Shown here: in pieces, positions 26,856-35,371 of the stretch
How positions within the stretch are numbered: position 1 is the stretch's first letter
How the letters are laid out: the number at the start of each line of letters is the position of its first letter
Position numbers and translations under genes: made by a program
The notes under the pieces: model-generated
Seen by the model: only the letters and a program-made list of their open reading frames with translations
Told to the model about the DNA's origin: nothing
Databases searched by the model: none
Assembly: GCF_021440195.1 (NCBI RefSeq)
Contig: NZ_JAJTSZ010000009.1
Span: 62,001 to 126,000, forward strand
DNA length: 64,000 bases
Direction: 5' to 3'
Source of the DNA: Dyadobacter sp. CY356
GTDB lineage: Bacteria > Bacteroidota > Bacteroidia > Cytophagales > Spirosomataceae

Positions 26856-27265
26856 GGCTATAATGATTAGAATTTGAATGTTTATTTAACATGGTTATCT
26901 ATCTATCAAAAAAGTCCGTGCCAAATAAAATTTTGCATGCCAATTACTACTAAAATCAACATAAATAACTTATTATCAGGCACTTAATTTTAAAAAGAAT
27001 TATTACCAAGCTTAATAAAGTGTTCATTAGTGAACAAAAAGATCCGATACTGAACATTTTGGACACATAAATCAATATTGTGCGTTTCAAGTAAATATTT
27101 CCTTCTTCCAAAAATGCATCATGAAGATTTATTACGTTGAAATAAGTATCCAGGAGCGACTTGAAATTATTACTTTATACACTTTCAATTATGTAAACAC
27201 TTAGCCATCAATACGATTGGTTTACACTAAATGCATTGATCAAATCTTTAAAATTGTAATAACAA
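26856..27265. promoter_or_regulatory. Intergenic region between the paralogues, with conserved leader and control sites
   Basis: Bases 26856-26945 (5' leader of paralogue A) closely match 27722-27810 of paralogue B, including the shared block AAAAAAGTCCGTGCCAAATA. The operator-like array lies at 27021-27056. The remainder (27060-27265) has no counterpart upstream of B and no coding potential; a loose inverted pair TGTAAAC/GTTTACA occurs near 27193-27227. Confidence 0.6.
27021..27056 (-). promoter_or_regulatory. Operator-like half-site array A
   Basis: TGTTCA (27021), TGAACA (27031) and TGAACA (27051): an inverted pair with centres 10 bases apart, then a direct repeat 20 bases further. The nearest base is 166 bases upstream of the start of paralogue A. 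The same geometry recurs upstream of paralogue B. Confidence 0.5.
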
Positions 27266-27300
27266 AAAAAGCTCCGCCATTTACGGCAGAGCTTTTCTCT
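27266..27300 (-). terminator. Intrinsic terminator of paralogue B
   Basis: AAAAGCTC-C-GCC pairs with GGC-A-GAGCTTTT around ATTTAC, with a run of A (T on the minus strand) at 27266-27272, just beyond the stop at 27317. Confidence 0.8.
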
Positions 27301-27316
27301 TATTGAAAAATGTTTG

Positions 27317-27721
27317 TTACAAAACCACAACTTTATTATTGGAAGTAGCTATTTCAAGCTTTTTAGTGATTTTACGGTCTTTATTATACAATTCAAAATA
27401 ATATGTTCCATCTTCCATTCCTTCCACATCGAATACACGACGATATGGTTGGCTATCACCTTTCAGTGCTTCCTGATAAATAATGCTTCCTTCACTATTT
27501 TTAAGAACAACACTTACTGTGGCTTCGGGAATTCTGTCAATGGCCAGTTTTACTTTGTTGGTATTGGCTACTTTATACAAAGAAGCATCGAATGCTACGG
27601 CTGATGTTTTAACTTTTTTATCCAGCTTTTCACCTTCATTTTCTTTGGCGTAAGAAAATGATACAAGAGAAAGAGACAATGTCAATGATAGAACAAATTT
27701 GGAAATAGTTGCGATTTTCAT
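27317..27721 (-). CDS. Small secreted protein, tandem paralogue B
   Basis: 134 residues with the same architecture as paralogue A: signal peptide ending SFSYA, charged linker, and one beta-sandwich-like domain with NTNKVKLAIDRIPEATVSV and PYRRVFDVEGMEDGTYYFEL. Identity to A is about 75 percent by hand count. Differences cluster in the linker and in exposed loops, while the hydrophobic strands are kept, suggesting both copies are under selection. Each copy has its own terminator, leader and operator-like array. Confidence 0.85.
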   Translation of the reverse strand: MKIATISKFVLSLTLSLSLVSFSYAKENEGEKLDKKVKTSAVAFDASLYKVANTNKVKLAIDRIPEATVSVVLKNSEGSIIYQEALKGDSQPYRRVFDVEGMEDGTYYFELYNKDRKITKKLEIATSNNKVVVL

Positions 27722-27886
27722 GGCTATTATTATTAAAGTTTGAATGTTTATTTAACATGGTTATCTAACTATTAAAAAAGTCCGTGCCAAATAAAATTCG
27801 GTGTGCCATTTCACACCATACTAAACACAATAATCTATCTATCAACACATTAAGATAAAAACCAATAAATCATACCATATATCAGA

Positions 27887-27922
27887 TGTTCATAAGCGAA
27901 CACAAATTTCTGATACCGAACA
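27887..27922 (-). promoter_or_regulatory. Operator-like half-site array B
   Basis: TGTTCA (27887), CGAACA (27897) and CGAACA (27917), spaced exactly as in array A and also 166 bases from the start codon (27721). The array ends 13 bases before the stop codon of the next gene. Confidence 0.5.
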
Positions 27923-27934
27923 ATCCGGACAATT

Positions 27935-28513
27935 TCAGATCTTCGTTTTACCTCCGCTTTCGTTGGCGATTCTTTGAATTTGAGGTAATCGGCTTGCGGG
28001 AATGAGGTTTTTATAATCCCAGAAAGCAGAAACGCAGACTATTTTCCATTGTCCGTCTATCTTTTCCATCAGCCTTACTTCCTTACTGTGGTGAAAATTC
28101 TTTTCAGGTTTGTCGCTATTGAACTGGTCCCAGGTAAGGTAGGCTACATTATCACCGTAGAACTTGTACTTCATATTTTTCCGTTCCACCTTGGGATGAC
28201 TGGACACCGGCTCCGGATTTTCAGTGATATATTTTCCGATTTGTTTATTGATATCATTCCAGCCAACATTGGAATCAAAAGTTCCATCATCGTTACTCCA
28301 GGCCTGGAAAGCGTAATCGGTTTGGGCATAATTTGATTTCCATGCCTCGTAGTCTCTTGCGAAAAAGGATTCAGTTTCTTTTTCAATGGTTGCCGTTATA
28401 GCTTTCTTTTCGGCATCCATATTAATTTCCTTTGCGGGGTTATCTTTCTTCGGAGTGTCGTAACAAGCAGCGCACATAAAAGCTGCCATGAGCATTAATG
28501 ATACTGTTTTCAT
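27935..28513 (-). CDS. NTF2-like (SnoaL/DUF4440-type) lipoprotein
   Basis: 192 residues. A lipoprotein signal ends MCAAC (Cys17). Residues about 35-165 look like an NTF2-like fold: EKKAITATIEKETESFFARDYEAWKSNYA at its start (key FFARDYEAW) and NFHHSKEVRLMEKIDGQWKIV near the end (key RLMEKIDGQWKIV), typical of SnoaL/DUF4440 proteins. Such domains act as small enzymes or ligand-binding proteins; the role here is unknown. It sits at the envelope, probably outer-membrane anchored. Confidence 0.75.
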   Translation of the reverse strand: MKTVSLMLMAAFMCAACYDTPKKDNPAKEINMDAEKKAITATIEKETESFFARDYEAWKSNYAQTDYAFQAWSNDDGTFDSNVGWNDINKQIGKYITENPEPVSSHPKVERKNMKYKFYGDNVAYLTWDQFNSDKPEKNFHHSKEVRLMEKIDGQWKIVCVSAFWDYKNLIPASRLPQIQRIANESGGKTKI

Positions 28514-28755
28514 AATCCAGAAGTTTAAATTGTTTAACTAAGGTTCTCTTATTCTCTTCATTCGAATTCAAATATTTACTAAAAAAAACATCGTAATTTA
28601 TCACCGATTGATGGAAGAAAGTTACATTAATTATAGAATTAAAACAAGATAAAAATTACCTATTCCAACTAATAATTTAAATGGATTGTACAGAATTATT
28701 CTTAACGGAAAATTTCAGAACTGTCCGGCTGGTTTTTAAAAAATTTGAAGTGTTT
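28514..28755. other. Intergenic gap, AT-rich, nothing recognised
   Basis: 242 bases between two minus-strand genes. I see no hairpin, repeat or small open frame with coding character. Confidence 0.5.
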
Positions 28756-29232
28756 TTACTTGCTAAGCAGACTTTTTAGCCGGTCGTAGAATCCGGTATC
28801 CTGGAAAGTAAACTTTTTGTGAAGCGTGTAATTGCTGATAAAACTAATTCCGGTACAGGTCAGGAGACTAAATAGTTGATTAATATCTACCAATTTTACA
28901 GAAAATGGTATTTGAAATTTATACTGACCGACAAGTTTTAAAGAAAGTTGAAATAAGGCATCGGAACCATAAACGGTTATGCAAAATGAGAGCGCAGCGA
29001 CCAGAGCAAATTTGATCATCTCTCTTTTACTTTTAGTGTTGAAGGCAAATATTTTTGTCAGAAAAAAGCCGGCAACAAAGGCAACGAGATATCCCGCAGT
29101 CAGAGATTGTACGTAAGTAATGCCAAACCAGTCCTGCGCTAAAGTGCCGATTATAAGCTGTATCAGCACACCCGCCGCTGCTACCAGAAAGTAAGCAAAG
29201 ATATCACGCAGGTTTAGTAAGTCGTTTTTCAA
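28756..29232 (-). CDS. GtrA-like membrane protein
   Basis: 158 residues with four hydrophobic segments (about 11-30, 40-60, 70-90 and 115-140). The start RDIFAYFLVAAAGVLIQL and the end ISNYTLHKKFTF match the GtrA family, small proteins that help move lipid-linked sugars across the inner membrane for glycosylation of surface polymers. No glycosyltransferase is adjacent. A terminator for the upstream symporter separates the two, so it has its own promoter. Confidence 0.85.
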   Translation of the reverse strand: MKNDLLNLRDIFAYFLVAAAGVLIQLIIGTLAQDWFGITYVQSLTAGYLVAFVAGFFLTKIFAFNTKSKREMIKFALVAALSFCITVYGSDALFQLSLKLVGQYKFQIPFSVKLVDINQLFSLLTCTGISFISNYTLHKKFTFQDTGFYDRLKSLLSK

Positions 29233-29270
29233 GTTGTGTATTTTTATTCTATTCTTTTAGATCCGCTTAA

Positions 29271-29313
29271 AAAAACAGGATTGACCGAAACCAGATCAGT
29301 CAATCCTGTTTTT
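29271..29313 (-). terminator. Intrinsic terminator after the symporter gene
   Basis: AAAAACAGGATTGAC (29271-29285) pairs perfectly with GTCAATCCTGTTTTT (29299-29313). It lies 16 bases after the symporter stop in the direction of transcription. Confidence 0.85.
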
Positions 29314-29328
29314 AAATATTGCACAAAA

Positions 29329-30786
29329 TTACGCCAATTTCCCGGCCTTTTTATCGGTAAGCAGCCAAAGTCCTATAAAAGTGATCAGCCCGTTAATAAT
29401 CAATCTTTCAAAACCGAATTTATATCCGTTAAACCACTCTTCTGAATGATTATTGATATAGTAAGTTAAAATCGGTGCCAGGATACATACGAAAGGAACG
29501 TAACGGTCCAGAACGGGTCGTTTCAGGTATAAACCAAAAACAAATAATCCCAGTAACGGACCATAAGTATATCCTGCCAGATCGAAAATAGCAGTGATAA
29601 CTTCTTTATTATTCAGCCTGTTAAAAATCAGGATTACAACATAGAACAAAACTGAAAAACCAATATGCACCCAGAATTTAATACTGGATCGCTTGGCTTC
29701 CGGCTTTTTCTCAATTTCCATAAAATCGATACAAAATGCCGTGGTCAGGGCCGTAAGCGCGGAATCTGAGCTTGCGTAGGTTGCGGCGGTGATACCCAGT
29801 AAGAACGTAATGCCAACGGCCAGACCTAAATGATTGAGTGCAAGCATCGGGTAAAACTCATCTGTCCTGGCGGTTGCAGGAATTCCTTTCGCTGCTGCAT
29901 ATACGTAAAGTAATGCGCCGAGGGATAAAAACAGGAAGTTTACCACGACCAGAACAGCCGTAAACCAGAACATGTTTTTTTGCGCTTCACCAATATTTTT
30001 ACATGTTAAATTCTTCTGCATCAGATCCTGATCCATTCCTGTCATGACAATGGCAATGAACATCCCCGCAAAAAACTGCTTGAAGAAATTCTTTGAATCA
30101 TTAAAATCCCAGTAAAAGATCTTGGAATAACCGCTATCCTGAACCGTATTCCACACATCAGACAGGCCATGAAGATTTAGCTCCTGTGATACCAGAACAA
30201 TGGTGAGAATAACCGCGGTCACCAGGAAAAAGGTTTGCAGGGTATCCGTTACGATAATTGTTTTCACTCCTCCTTTAAAAGTATAAATCCAGATCAGAAG
30301 AATCGTGATGGCTACGGCAACCTCAAATGGAACACCAAGCGGCTTGAAAAGTGCCAGCTGCAAAACCTGGGCAGCAACATATAAACGCACAGCGGAACCA
30401 ACCGTTCTGGACAAAAGAAAAACAGCTGAACCAGTTTTATATGACCAAAAACCAAAACGCTGCTCTAAATAGGAATATATGGAAATCAGGTTCAGACGAT
30501 AATAAAGAGGCAGCAAAACGGTACCAATCACCAGATAACCAAAAATATATCCGATAACAACCTGAAAATACGAAAACTGGATGTTTGCAACAGCGCCGGG
30601 AACAGAAATAAATGTTACGCCGGACAGAGAAGTACCGATCATTCCGAAGGCAACCAAATACCAGGGCGACTGTCTGTTGGCGGTGAAAAATGTATTGGTA
30701 TCAGCTCCGCGAGAGGTATAAACTGACACCGTAATGAGCATTGCAAAATAGACAATGAGTATAATTAAAGAAATGTAGGGATTCAT
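29329..30786 (-). CDS. Sodium:solute symporter (SSS family)
   Basis: 485 residues with about 13 membrane helices. Family features: SGVTFISVPGAV (about 56-67, the unwound TM1 sodium/substrate region), YSYLEQRFG (about 103-111) and the GGVKTIIVTDTLQTFF block (about 172-187). SSS proteins couple Na+ entry to uptake of sugars, amino acids or similar solutes; the substrate cannot be assigned. It diverges from clpS. Confidence 0.88.
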   Translation of the reverse strand: MNPYISLIILIVYFAMLITVSVYTSRGADTNTFFTANRQSPWYLVAFGMIGTSLSGVTFISVPGAVANIQFSYFQVVIGYIFGYLVIGTVLLPLYYRLNLISIYSYLEQRFGFWSYKTGSAVFLLSRTVGSAVRLYVAAQVLQLALFKPLGVPFEVAVAITILLIWIYTFKGGVKTIIVTDTLQTFFLVTAVILTIVLVSQELNLHGLSDVWNTVQDSGYSKIFYWDFNDSKNFFKQFFAGMFIAIVMTGMDQDLMQKNLTCKNIGEAQKNMFWFTAVLVVVNFLFLSLGALLYVYAAAKGIPATARTDEFYPMLALNHLGLAVGITFLLGITAATYASSDSALTALTTAFCIDFMEIEKKPEAKRSSIKFWVHIGFSVLFYVVILIFNRLNNKEVITAIFDLAGYTYGPLLGLFVFGLYLKRPVLDRYVPFVCILAPILTYYINNHSEEWFNGYKFGFERLIINGLITFIGLWLLTDKKAGKLA

Positions 30787-30893
30787 TCACCTGTGGGTTT
30801 TAAGAAAGCATGAATAATAAAAGAGGTGATAAAAGACTTCGAATAATCTCCACTTTTGATTAGATTTGCTAAACAAACAGAAATTTGGTTGTT

Positions 30894-31169
30894 ATGCAAG
30901 TGCTAATAGAAACAGATACAGAAATTCTCGAAAAAACGGTTGAGACCGATTTGATGAAGCTGGTCGTTTATAATGATGATATAAATACATTTGACTGGGT
31001 TATAGATACTTTGATGGAGGTTTGCAAACATACCAGCGAGCAAGCCGAACAATGTACCCTGATTATCCACTTTAAGGGAAAATGTTCTGTTAAAGAGGGA
31101 GAATTTGAAGAACTGGCCAGTATGAGGAATGAAATTTGCAGGAGAGGTATTTCAGCAGAGATTCATTAA
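30894..31169 (+). CDS. clpS: ATP-dependent Clp protease adaptor ClpS
   Basis: 91 residues from the ATG at 30894; an in-frame TTG at 30885 is less likely. The ClpS core is present: VVYNDDINTFDWVIDTLMEV holds the Asn-Asp motif that receives N-degrons, and HFKGKCSVKEGEFEELASM follows. ClpS delivers N-end-rule substrates to ClpAP (or ClpCP). It is 34 bases before recR and probably shares its transcript. Confidence 0.92.
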   Translation: MQVLIETDTEILEKTVETDLMKLVVYNDDINTFDWVIDTLMEVCKHTSEQAEQCTLIIHFKGKCSVKEGEFEELASMRNEICRRGISAEIH

Positions 31170-31203
31170 TTAAAATCGGCGGTTACTTACTTTATTGCTA
31201 CAC

Positions 31204-31818
31204 ATGAATTATCCGTCCCGTCTTATTGAGGATGCAGTCAGTGAAATTTCCCGGCTTCCAGGAATCGGAAAAAAAACAGCGCTCCGCCTTGCCTTACATT
31301 TACTGAAACGTGACGAACAGCAAACACGCGGATTGTCAGAGGCGCTCCTGAAAATGCGGACGCAGACCTGCTACTGCGTTCAATGCCATAATATTTCTGA
31401 TGAAGAATTTTGTAATATCTGCAAAAATCCAAAACGTGATTCTTCGATTATCTGCGTTGTCGTGGATACAAGGGATGTTTTGGCAATTGAAGCAACCAGT
31501 CAGTTCAAAGGTTTGTATCATGTATTGGGCGGAATTATTTCTCCGCTGGAAGGCATCGGACCATCAGATCTCAACATCGATTCACTGATCAGAAGAATTG
31601 AATCAGCCCCTCAGGATGAGCGTGTGCAGGAAATAATTCTTGCATTAAGTCCTACTATGGAAGGTGATACAACTGCCTTTTATTTACAGAAAAAACTAAA
31701 ACCCAGCGAAGTCAAGGTAAGTACTATCGCCCGTGGAATCCCCATCGGCGGTGATCTTGAATATGCTGACGAAATAACACTTGGTCGCAGTATCGTTAGC
31801 CGGGTGGCTTACGATTGA
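31204..31818 (+). CDS. recR: Recombination mediator protein RecR
   Basis: 204 residues from the ATG at 31204. The N-terminal helix-hairpin-helix (ISRLPGIGKKTALRLALHLL), a zinc finger (Cys58, 61, 70, 73 in CVQCHNISDEEFCNIC) and the TOPRIM domain (IICVVVDTRDVLAIE, HVLGGIISPLEGIGP) are all present at the usual length. RecR with RecF/RecO loads RecA onto gapped DNA. The SOD gene starts 26 bases downstream. Confidence 0.95.
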   Translation: MNYPSRLIEDAVSEISRLPGIGKKTALRLALHLLKRDEQQTRGLSEALLKMRTQTCYCVQCHNISDEEFCNICKNPKRDSSIICVVVDTRDVLAIEATSQFKGLYHVLGGIISPLEGIGPSDLNIDSLIRRIESAPQDERVQEIILALSPTMEGDTTAFYLQKKLKPSEVKVSTIARGIPIGGDLEYADEITLGRSIVSRVAYD

Positions 31819-31844
31819 AATGTTTATTTAAAAATCAAAGTATT

Positions 31845-32555
31845 ATGAATAGAACAGATTTTTTGCGCACATTAGCCGGAGGCTCTTTAGCCGTTGGCGC
31901 ACTTGCTGATTTCGCATTTGCAAAAACTTCATCAGGAATATTGCTTGAAACTGCGCCGTTCAAACAGGCTCCTCTTCCTTACGATTTTGCAGCTTTGGAA
32001 CCGAGTATAGATAAAATGACGATGGAAATACATTATGGCAAACACCATGCTGCTTATGTAAAAAATCTGAATGATGCTGTAAAAGGCACAGAATACGAAA
32101 AGAAAACGCTTGAAGAAATCGTAAAAACCGCTGGAAAAGCACCGGCTGCAATTCGTAATAATGCAGGCGGACACTGGAACCATACTTTTTTCTGGGAAGT
32201 AATGGGCGCGGGAAAAGGCGGTGCGCCAAAAGGAGCTGTTGCTGATGCGATCAACGCACAATTTGGTTCTTTTGATAAATTTAAAGAAGCATTTGGCAAG
32301 GCTGCTACAACCCGTTTCGGATCTGGCTGGGCCTGGTTAACTGCAAAGGATGGCAAACTTGCTATCAGTTCAACTGCAAATCAGGATAATCCGATCATGG
32401 ATATCGCCGAAACTAAAGGAACACCGATTTTAGGATTAGACGTTTGGGAACATGCTTATTATTTGCACTACCAAAACAAACGCGCAGATTATATCGCAGC
32501 ATTCTGGAATGTTGTGAACTGGGACAAGGTTGCTGAAAACCTTAAAAAAGCCTAA
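31845..32555 (+). CDS. Exported Fe/Mn superoxide dismutase
   Basis: 236 residues from the ATG at 31845; an upstream TTG overlapping the recR stop is rejected. Residues 1-26 form a signal (RTDFLRTLAGGSLAVGAL then FAFA-K); it resembles a Tat leader but lacks the double Arg. The mature enzyme has all four metal ligands: His63, His113 (in HWNHTFFW), Asp199 and His203 (DVWEHAYYLHY). It converts superoxide to peroxide and oxygen, here in the periplasm. Metal specificity cannot be settled by eye. Confidence 0.9.
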   Translation: MNRTDFLRTLAGGSLAVGALADFAFAKTSSGILLETAPFKQAPLPYDFAALEPSIDKMTMEIHYGKHHAAYVKNLNDAVKGTEYEKKTLEEIVKTAGKAPAAIRNNAGGHWNHTFFWEVMGAGKGGAPKGAVADAINAQFGSFDKFKEAFGKAATTRFGSGWAWLTAKDGKLAISSTANQDNPIMDIAETKGTPILGLDVWEHAYYLHYQNKRADYIAAFWNVVNWDKVAENLKKA

Positions 32556-32556
32556 T

Positions 32557-32623
32557 TTAATTGTTAATGGTTAATTGTTAATGGCCGATTCTGAGTCATT
32601 AACAATTAACCATTGACAATTAA
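32557..32623. repeat. Long inverted repeat made of GTTAATT units
   Basis: Arms 32557-32583 and 32597-32623 are complementary over 27 bases with one mismatch, around a 13-base spacer. Each arm is built from the unit TTGTTAATGGTTAA. It fills the gap between convergent genes (stops at 32555 and 32627) and could act as a bidirectional terminator, though it is AT-only in the stem. Confidence 0.7.
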
Positions 32624-32626
32624 CAA

Positions 32627-33973
32627 TTAATTACAGTAAGTGCTTATTACTTTGTAAGAAGGCATATAGCCAAGTTCTCCGGCTTTGCTTAAATCCAGAC
32701 ACCCTTCATTGACTTGCCCCAGGCTGTGCTTGATAATTCCTCTGATATAATACGCCTCGGGAAAATTTGATTTCAGTTTTATAGAACTTGAAAAATCCAA
32801 AACCGCACCCATTTGTTCACCAATGGATGATTTAATCAACCCTCTTGAAAAATAGGCATCCGCATAAGTCGGATTTAATTCAACTGCCGTACTGATATCT
32901 ATTAATGCACCTTTACTATCACCACTTTTAGATTTACTTACACCCCGGATGTAATAAGCCTCTGAACGCTCTGTCGTCAGATCGTCTATTTTGATATGTT
33001 CCTTGATCTGATTGCGTAATTCATCCAAAACACTTTTGGTTATTTTTCCGTCGTACACGATCTTTTTAGGATCTGAAATGTAAAGGTTTTTTATTTCAAT
33101 CGCTTTTGTAAGATCCAGAACGGCACCACGCTGATCATTTAGTTTTGTTTTGGAAAAACCCCGCCCGTAATAAGCCTTGTAGTTTTCAGGTTCAATTTGC
33201 AATGTTTTGTCATAATCAGAAATCGCACCCTGGAAATCTTCAATTTTATTTTTGGCAAAACCTCTTTTGTCATAATACGAACCTTCATTCGGGCTTAATT
33301 CTATTGCCTTCGTAAAATCAGCTGCCGCTCCTGCAAAATCATTTAATTCAATTTTGGCATTACCTCTGCCCGCATAAGCTCCGGCACGTTTAGGACTCAT
33401 TTCAATAACTTTGGAAAAATCAGCAAGACTTCCTGCATATTCGTGTAAAAGCTGTTTGCAGTTACCGCGCGCATACAAGGCACCCACATCGCCCGGATCC
33501 AGCATAAGCGATTTGTCCAGATCAGTCATTGCACTCCTGTGATTTCCTAATTTCGCATAACTTACCCCACGATAATAGTAAGATTTCGCATCTTCCGAAT
33601 TTAATTCGATCGCTCTTGAATAATCCTGAATTGCGGCACGATAGTCGTCCTGCATACTTTTACTCACACCACGGCTCTGGTAATAAAGCGCTTCCTTAGG
33701 GTTTATTTCAATAGCACGGTCATAATCCAGAATGGCTCCGCGATGATCTTTCAGATTAGCTTTTGCCAATCCTCTGTTAAAATAACTTGGTGCATGTTCA
33801 GGATTGATCGAAACCACAACACTGTAAGCCTGAAGAGCACCGGCGAAATCACTTGCACGGGCTTTGGAATTTCCTTCTTCAAAATATTCGGCTGCGGAAC
33901 GTTGTGCAAATGTCTGAGAAGGTAAAATGAAGACGGTAAAAAGAAGAGGAAGCAGAACTTGTTTAAATTTCAT
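32627..33973 (-). CDS. Secreted TPR-repeat protein
   Basis: 448 residues from the ATG at 33973, which begins a signal peptide (MKFKQVLLPLLF... ending QTFAQ, residue 24); an in-frame codon at 34036 would bury it and is rejected. About eleven tetratricopeptide repeats follow, each near 34 residues with AYYxRGxxKxxLxDxxGAxxDxxKAIEL. One repeat is interrupted by an insert about 285-330 (a KIVYDGKITKSVLDEL block). TPRs mediate protein interactions; localisation is periplasmic or outer membrane. Confidence 0.88.
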   Translation of the reverse strand: MKFKQVLLPLLFTVFILPSQTFAQRSAAEYFEEGNSKARASDFAGALQAYSVVVSINPEHAPSYFNRGLAKANLKDHRGAILDYDRAIEINPKEALYYQSRGVSKSMQDDYRAAIQDYSRAIELNSEDAKSYYYRGVSYAKLGNHRSAMTDLDKSLMLDPGDVGALYARGNCKQLLHEYAGSLADFSKVIEMSPKRAGAYAGRGNAKIELNDFAGAAADFTKAIELSPNEGSYYDKRGFAKNKIEDFQGAISDYDKTLQIEPENYKAYYGRGFSKTKLNDQRGAVLDLTKAIEIKNLYISDPKKIVYDGKITKSVLDELRNQIKEHIKIDDLTTERSEAYYIRGVSKSKSGDSKGALIDISTAVELNPTYADAYFSRGLIKSSIGEQMGAVLDFSSSIKLKSNFPEAYYIRGIIKHSLGQVNEGCLDLSKAGELGYMPSYKVISTYCN

Positions 33974-34173
33974 GAATGTATAGTTTTTCAATAGATAAGG
34001 ATTTTGTGATGTTAATATGGATATAAAAGTATTCAAATTATGACTGCGATTAGCAAAGAAGTTCTCTATTTTTTGAAGCTTTGTATAGAATTAATATCTT
34101 ACATAATATAACTACTTTTACAGATAGAAAAATTTCTATCATTCTAATACCAAAATTATTACGTTTATCAATT

Positions 34174-34716
34174 ATGACCAGCACACCCAAAAAGCTTCTG
34201 ATTTTCGGTTTATCAATTTTGGCTTTTGTAGCCATTTATTTTGTTGTTTTTGCCCCTAAAACAGAGATTCCATCAAACGAAAATGTGGGAGCTACTTCGG
34301 AAATTCCATCGTCGGTGTATCTGCCTTCCCTGACGGATCTGAAAGGAAACACCGTTAAAATGGATGAAAATAAACTGATATTTCTAAATGTCTGGGCTAC
34401 GTGGTGTGGGCCTTGCAACATGGAAATGCCGGGCATTCAAACGTTATACAACAAATATAAAACCAACAAAAAAGTGGATTTCTTTATCGTTTCTGATGAA
34501 GATGCGGAAACGGTCAATCCTTTTATAGCGCGAAAAGGATATGAGCTACCATTTTATCAATTCGCCGGTCCATATCCGCCGGCACTGGACGGAAATGCTA
34601 TTCCGAGAACTTATATTATTTTCAAAGGGAAAATAATAGCACAGGAAGTTGGAGCATCTCAATGGGACACACCAGAGATTAACAGTCTGATTCAAAAACA
34701 GCTTGCAGAAATTTAA
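34174..34716 (+). CDS. TlpA-like membrane-anchored thioredoxin
   Basis: 180 residues from the ATG at 34174. One N-terminal membrane anchor (about 8-27) is followed by a thioredoxin domain with VWATWCGPCNMEMP (Cys78 and Cys81) and the cis-proline region IPRTYII. These proteins reduce disulfides in the periplasm, for example in cytochrome c or copper-protein maturation. An azurin-like gene lies convergently next to it. The length matches the TlpA/ResA family. Confidence 0.9.
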   Translation: MTSTPKKLLIFGLSILAFVAIYFVVFAPKTEIPSNENVGATSEIPSSVYLPSLTDLKGNTVKMDENKLIFLNVWATWCGPCNMEMPGIQTLYNKYKTNKKVDFFIVSDEDAETVNPFIARKGYELPFYQFAGPYPPALDGNAIPRTYIIFKGKIIAQEVGASQWDTPEINSLIQKQLAEI

Positions 34717-34721
34717 CAATG

Positions 34722-34764
34722 CATAAAAAAACCGGTCTGGAAGTTCCAGACCGGTTTTTTTATG
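34722..34764. terminator. Bidirectional intrinsic terminator
   Basis: A perfect 21-base inverted repeat, 34722-34742 with 34744-34764, core ACCGGTCTGGAA/TTCCAGACCGGT and 7-base A/T runs. It lies between convergent genes. Confidence 0.92.
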
Positions 34765-34778
34765 AATTTCTCGTCAGA

Positions 34779-35270
34779 TTATTCAACAATGAAAGTTCCT
34801 TTCATCAAAGCATAATGACCAGGGAAGCTGCAAATGTAAGTGTAGGTTCCTTTTTTAGGAGCTGTAAACTCGATTGTATCGCTTTCGCCGCCACCTACTA
34901 ATTTTGTATGCGCGATGATGCTTGCTTCTTCCGATTTAGGGATATATTCAGTTTCTCTTGCAGCCGCTGCTTTTGAAGCAAATGCAGCAATGTCAGTACC
35001 TGGTTTTAGCAAAACAAAGTTATGACCCATCGCAGCCTTAGCCAATTTACCAGAATGCGTAAGCGTCAATTTTACTTTCTGTCCTGCTTTAACTTTAACT
35101 TCCTTTACATCATATTGCATAGCATCACTACCTTTAATTACGATAGTTTTAACTTGCTTAACGTCACGTACCTCTGTACCAAGTGTTGTCGCCTGTGATG
35201 GGCTAACAGAAACCGCTCCGAATGCCAAAACTGCGGCAAGAAACAAGGCGCTGGACTTAATCATTTTCAT
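34779..35270 (-). CDS. Azurin/plastocyanin-like cupredoxin
   Basis: 163 residues from the ATG at 35270 (MKMIKSSALFLAA); the frame is open further upstream but without a signal-like start. Signal peptide about 1-27. The type I copper ligands are intact: His83 (MGHNF), Cys147 (YICSFPGH), His152 and Met156 (LMKG). Azurins shuttle electrons in the periplasm, for example to cytochrome c peroxidase or terminal oxidases. The redox neighbour TlpA-like gene is convergent. Confidence 0.92.
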   Translation of the reverse strand: MKMIKSSALFLAAVLAFGAVSVSPSQATTLGTEVRDVKQVKTIVIKGSDAMQYDVKEVKVKAGQKVKLTLTHSGKLAKAAMGHNFVLLKPGTDIAAFASKAAAARETEYIPKSEEASIIAHTKLVGGGESDTIEFTAPKKGTYTYICSFPGHYALMKGTFIVE

Positions 35271-35371
35271 ATAAGGATATAGATAAACTTTGTTTATTGA
35301 ATTTAACTGGTGCAAGTTAGTATACATAACAATAAAAAAAGAATGCATTAACAATTGTTTGGAATAAAATC

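Noticed and set aside
34719..34901. Open frame across the terminator between the TlpA-like and azurin genes
   Set aside because: Its first third is the hairpin itself and the rest is antisense to the azurin gene.
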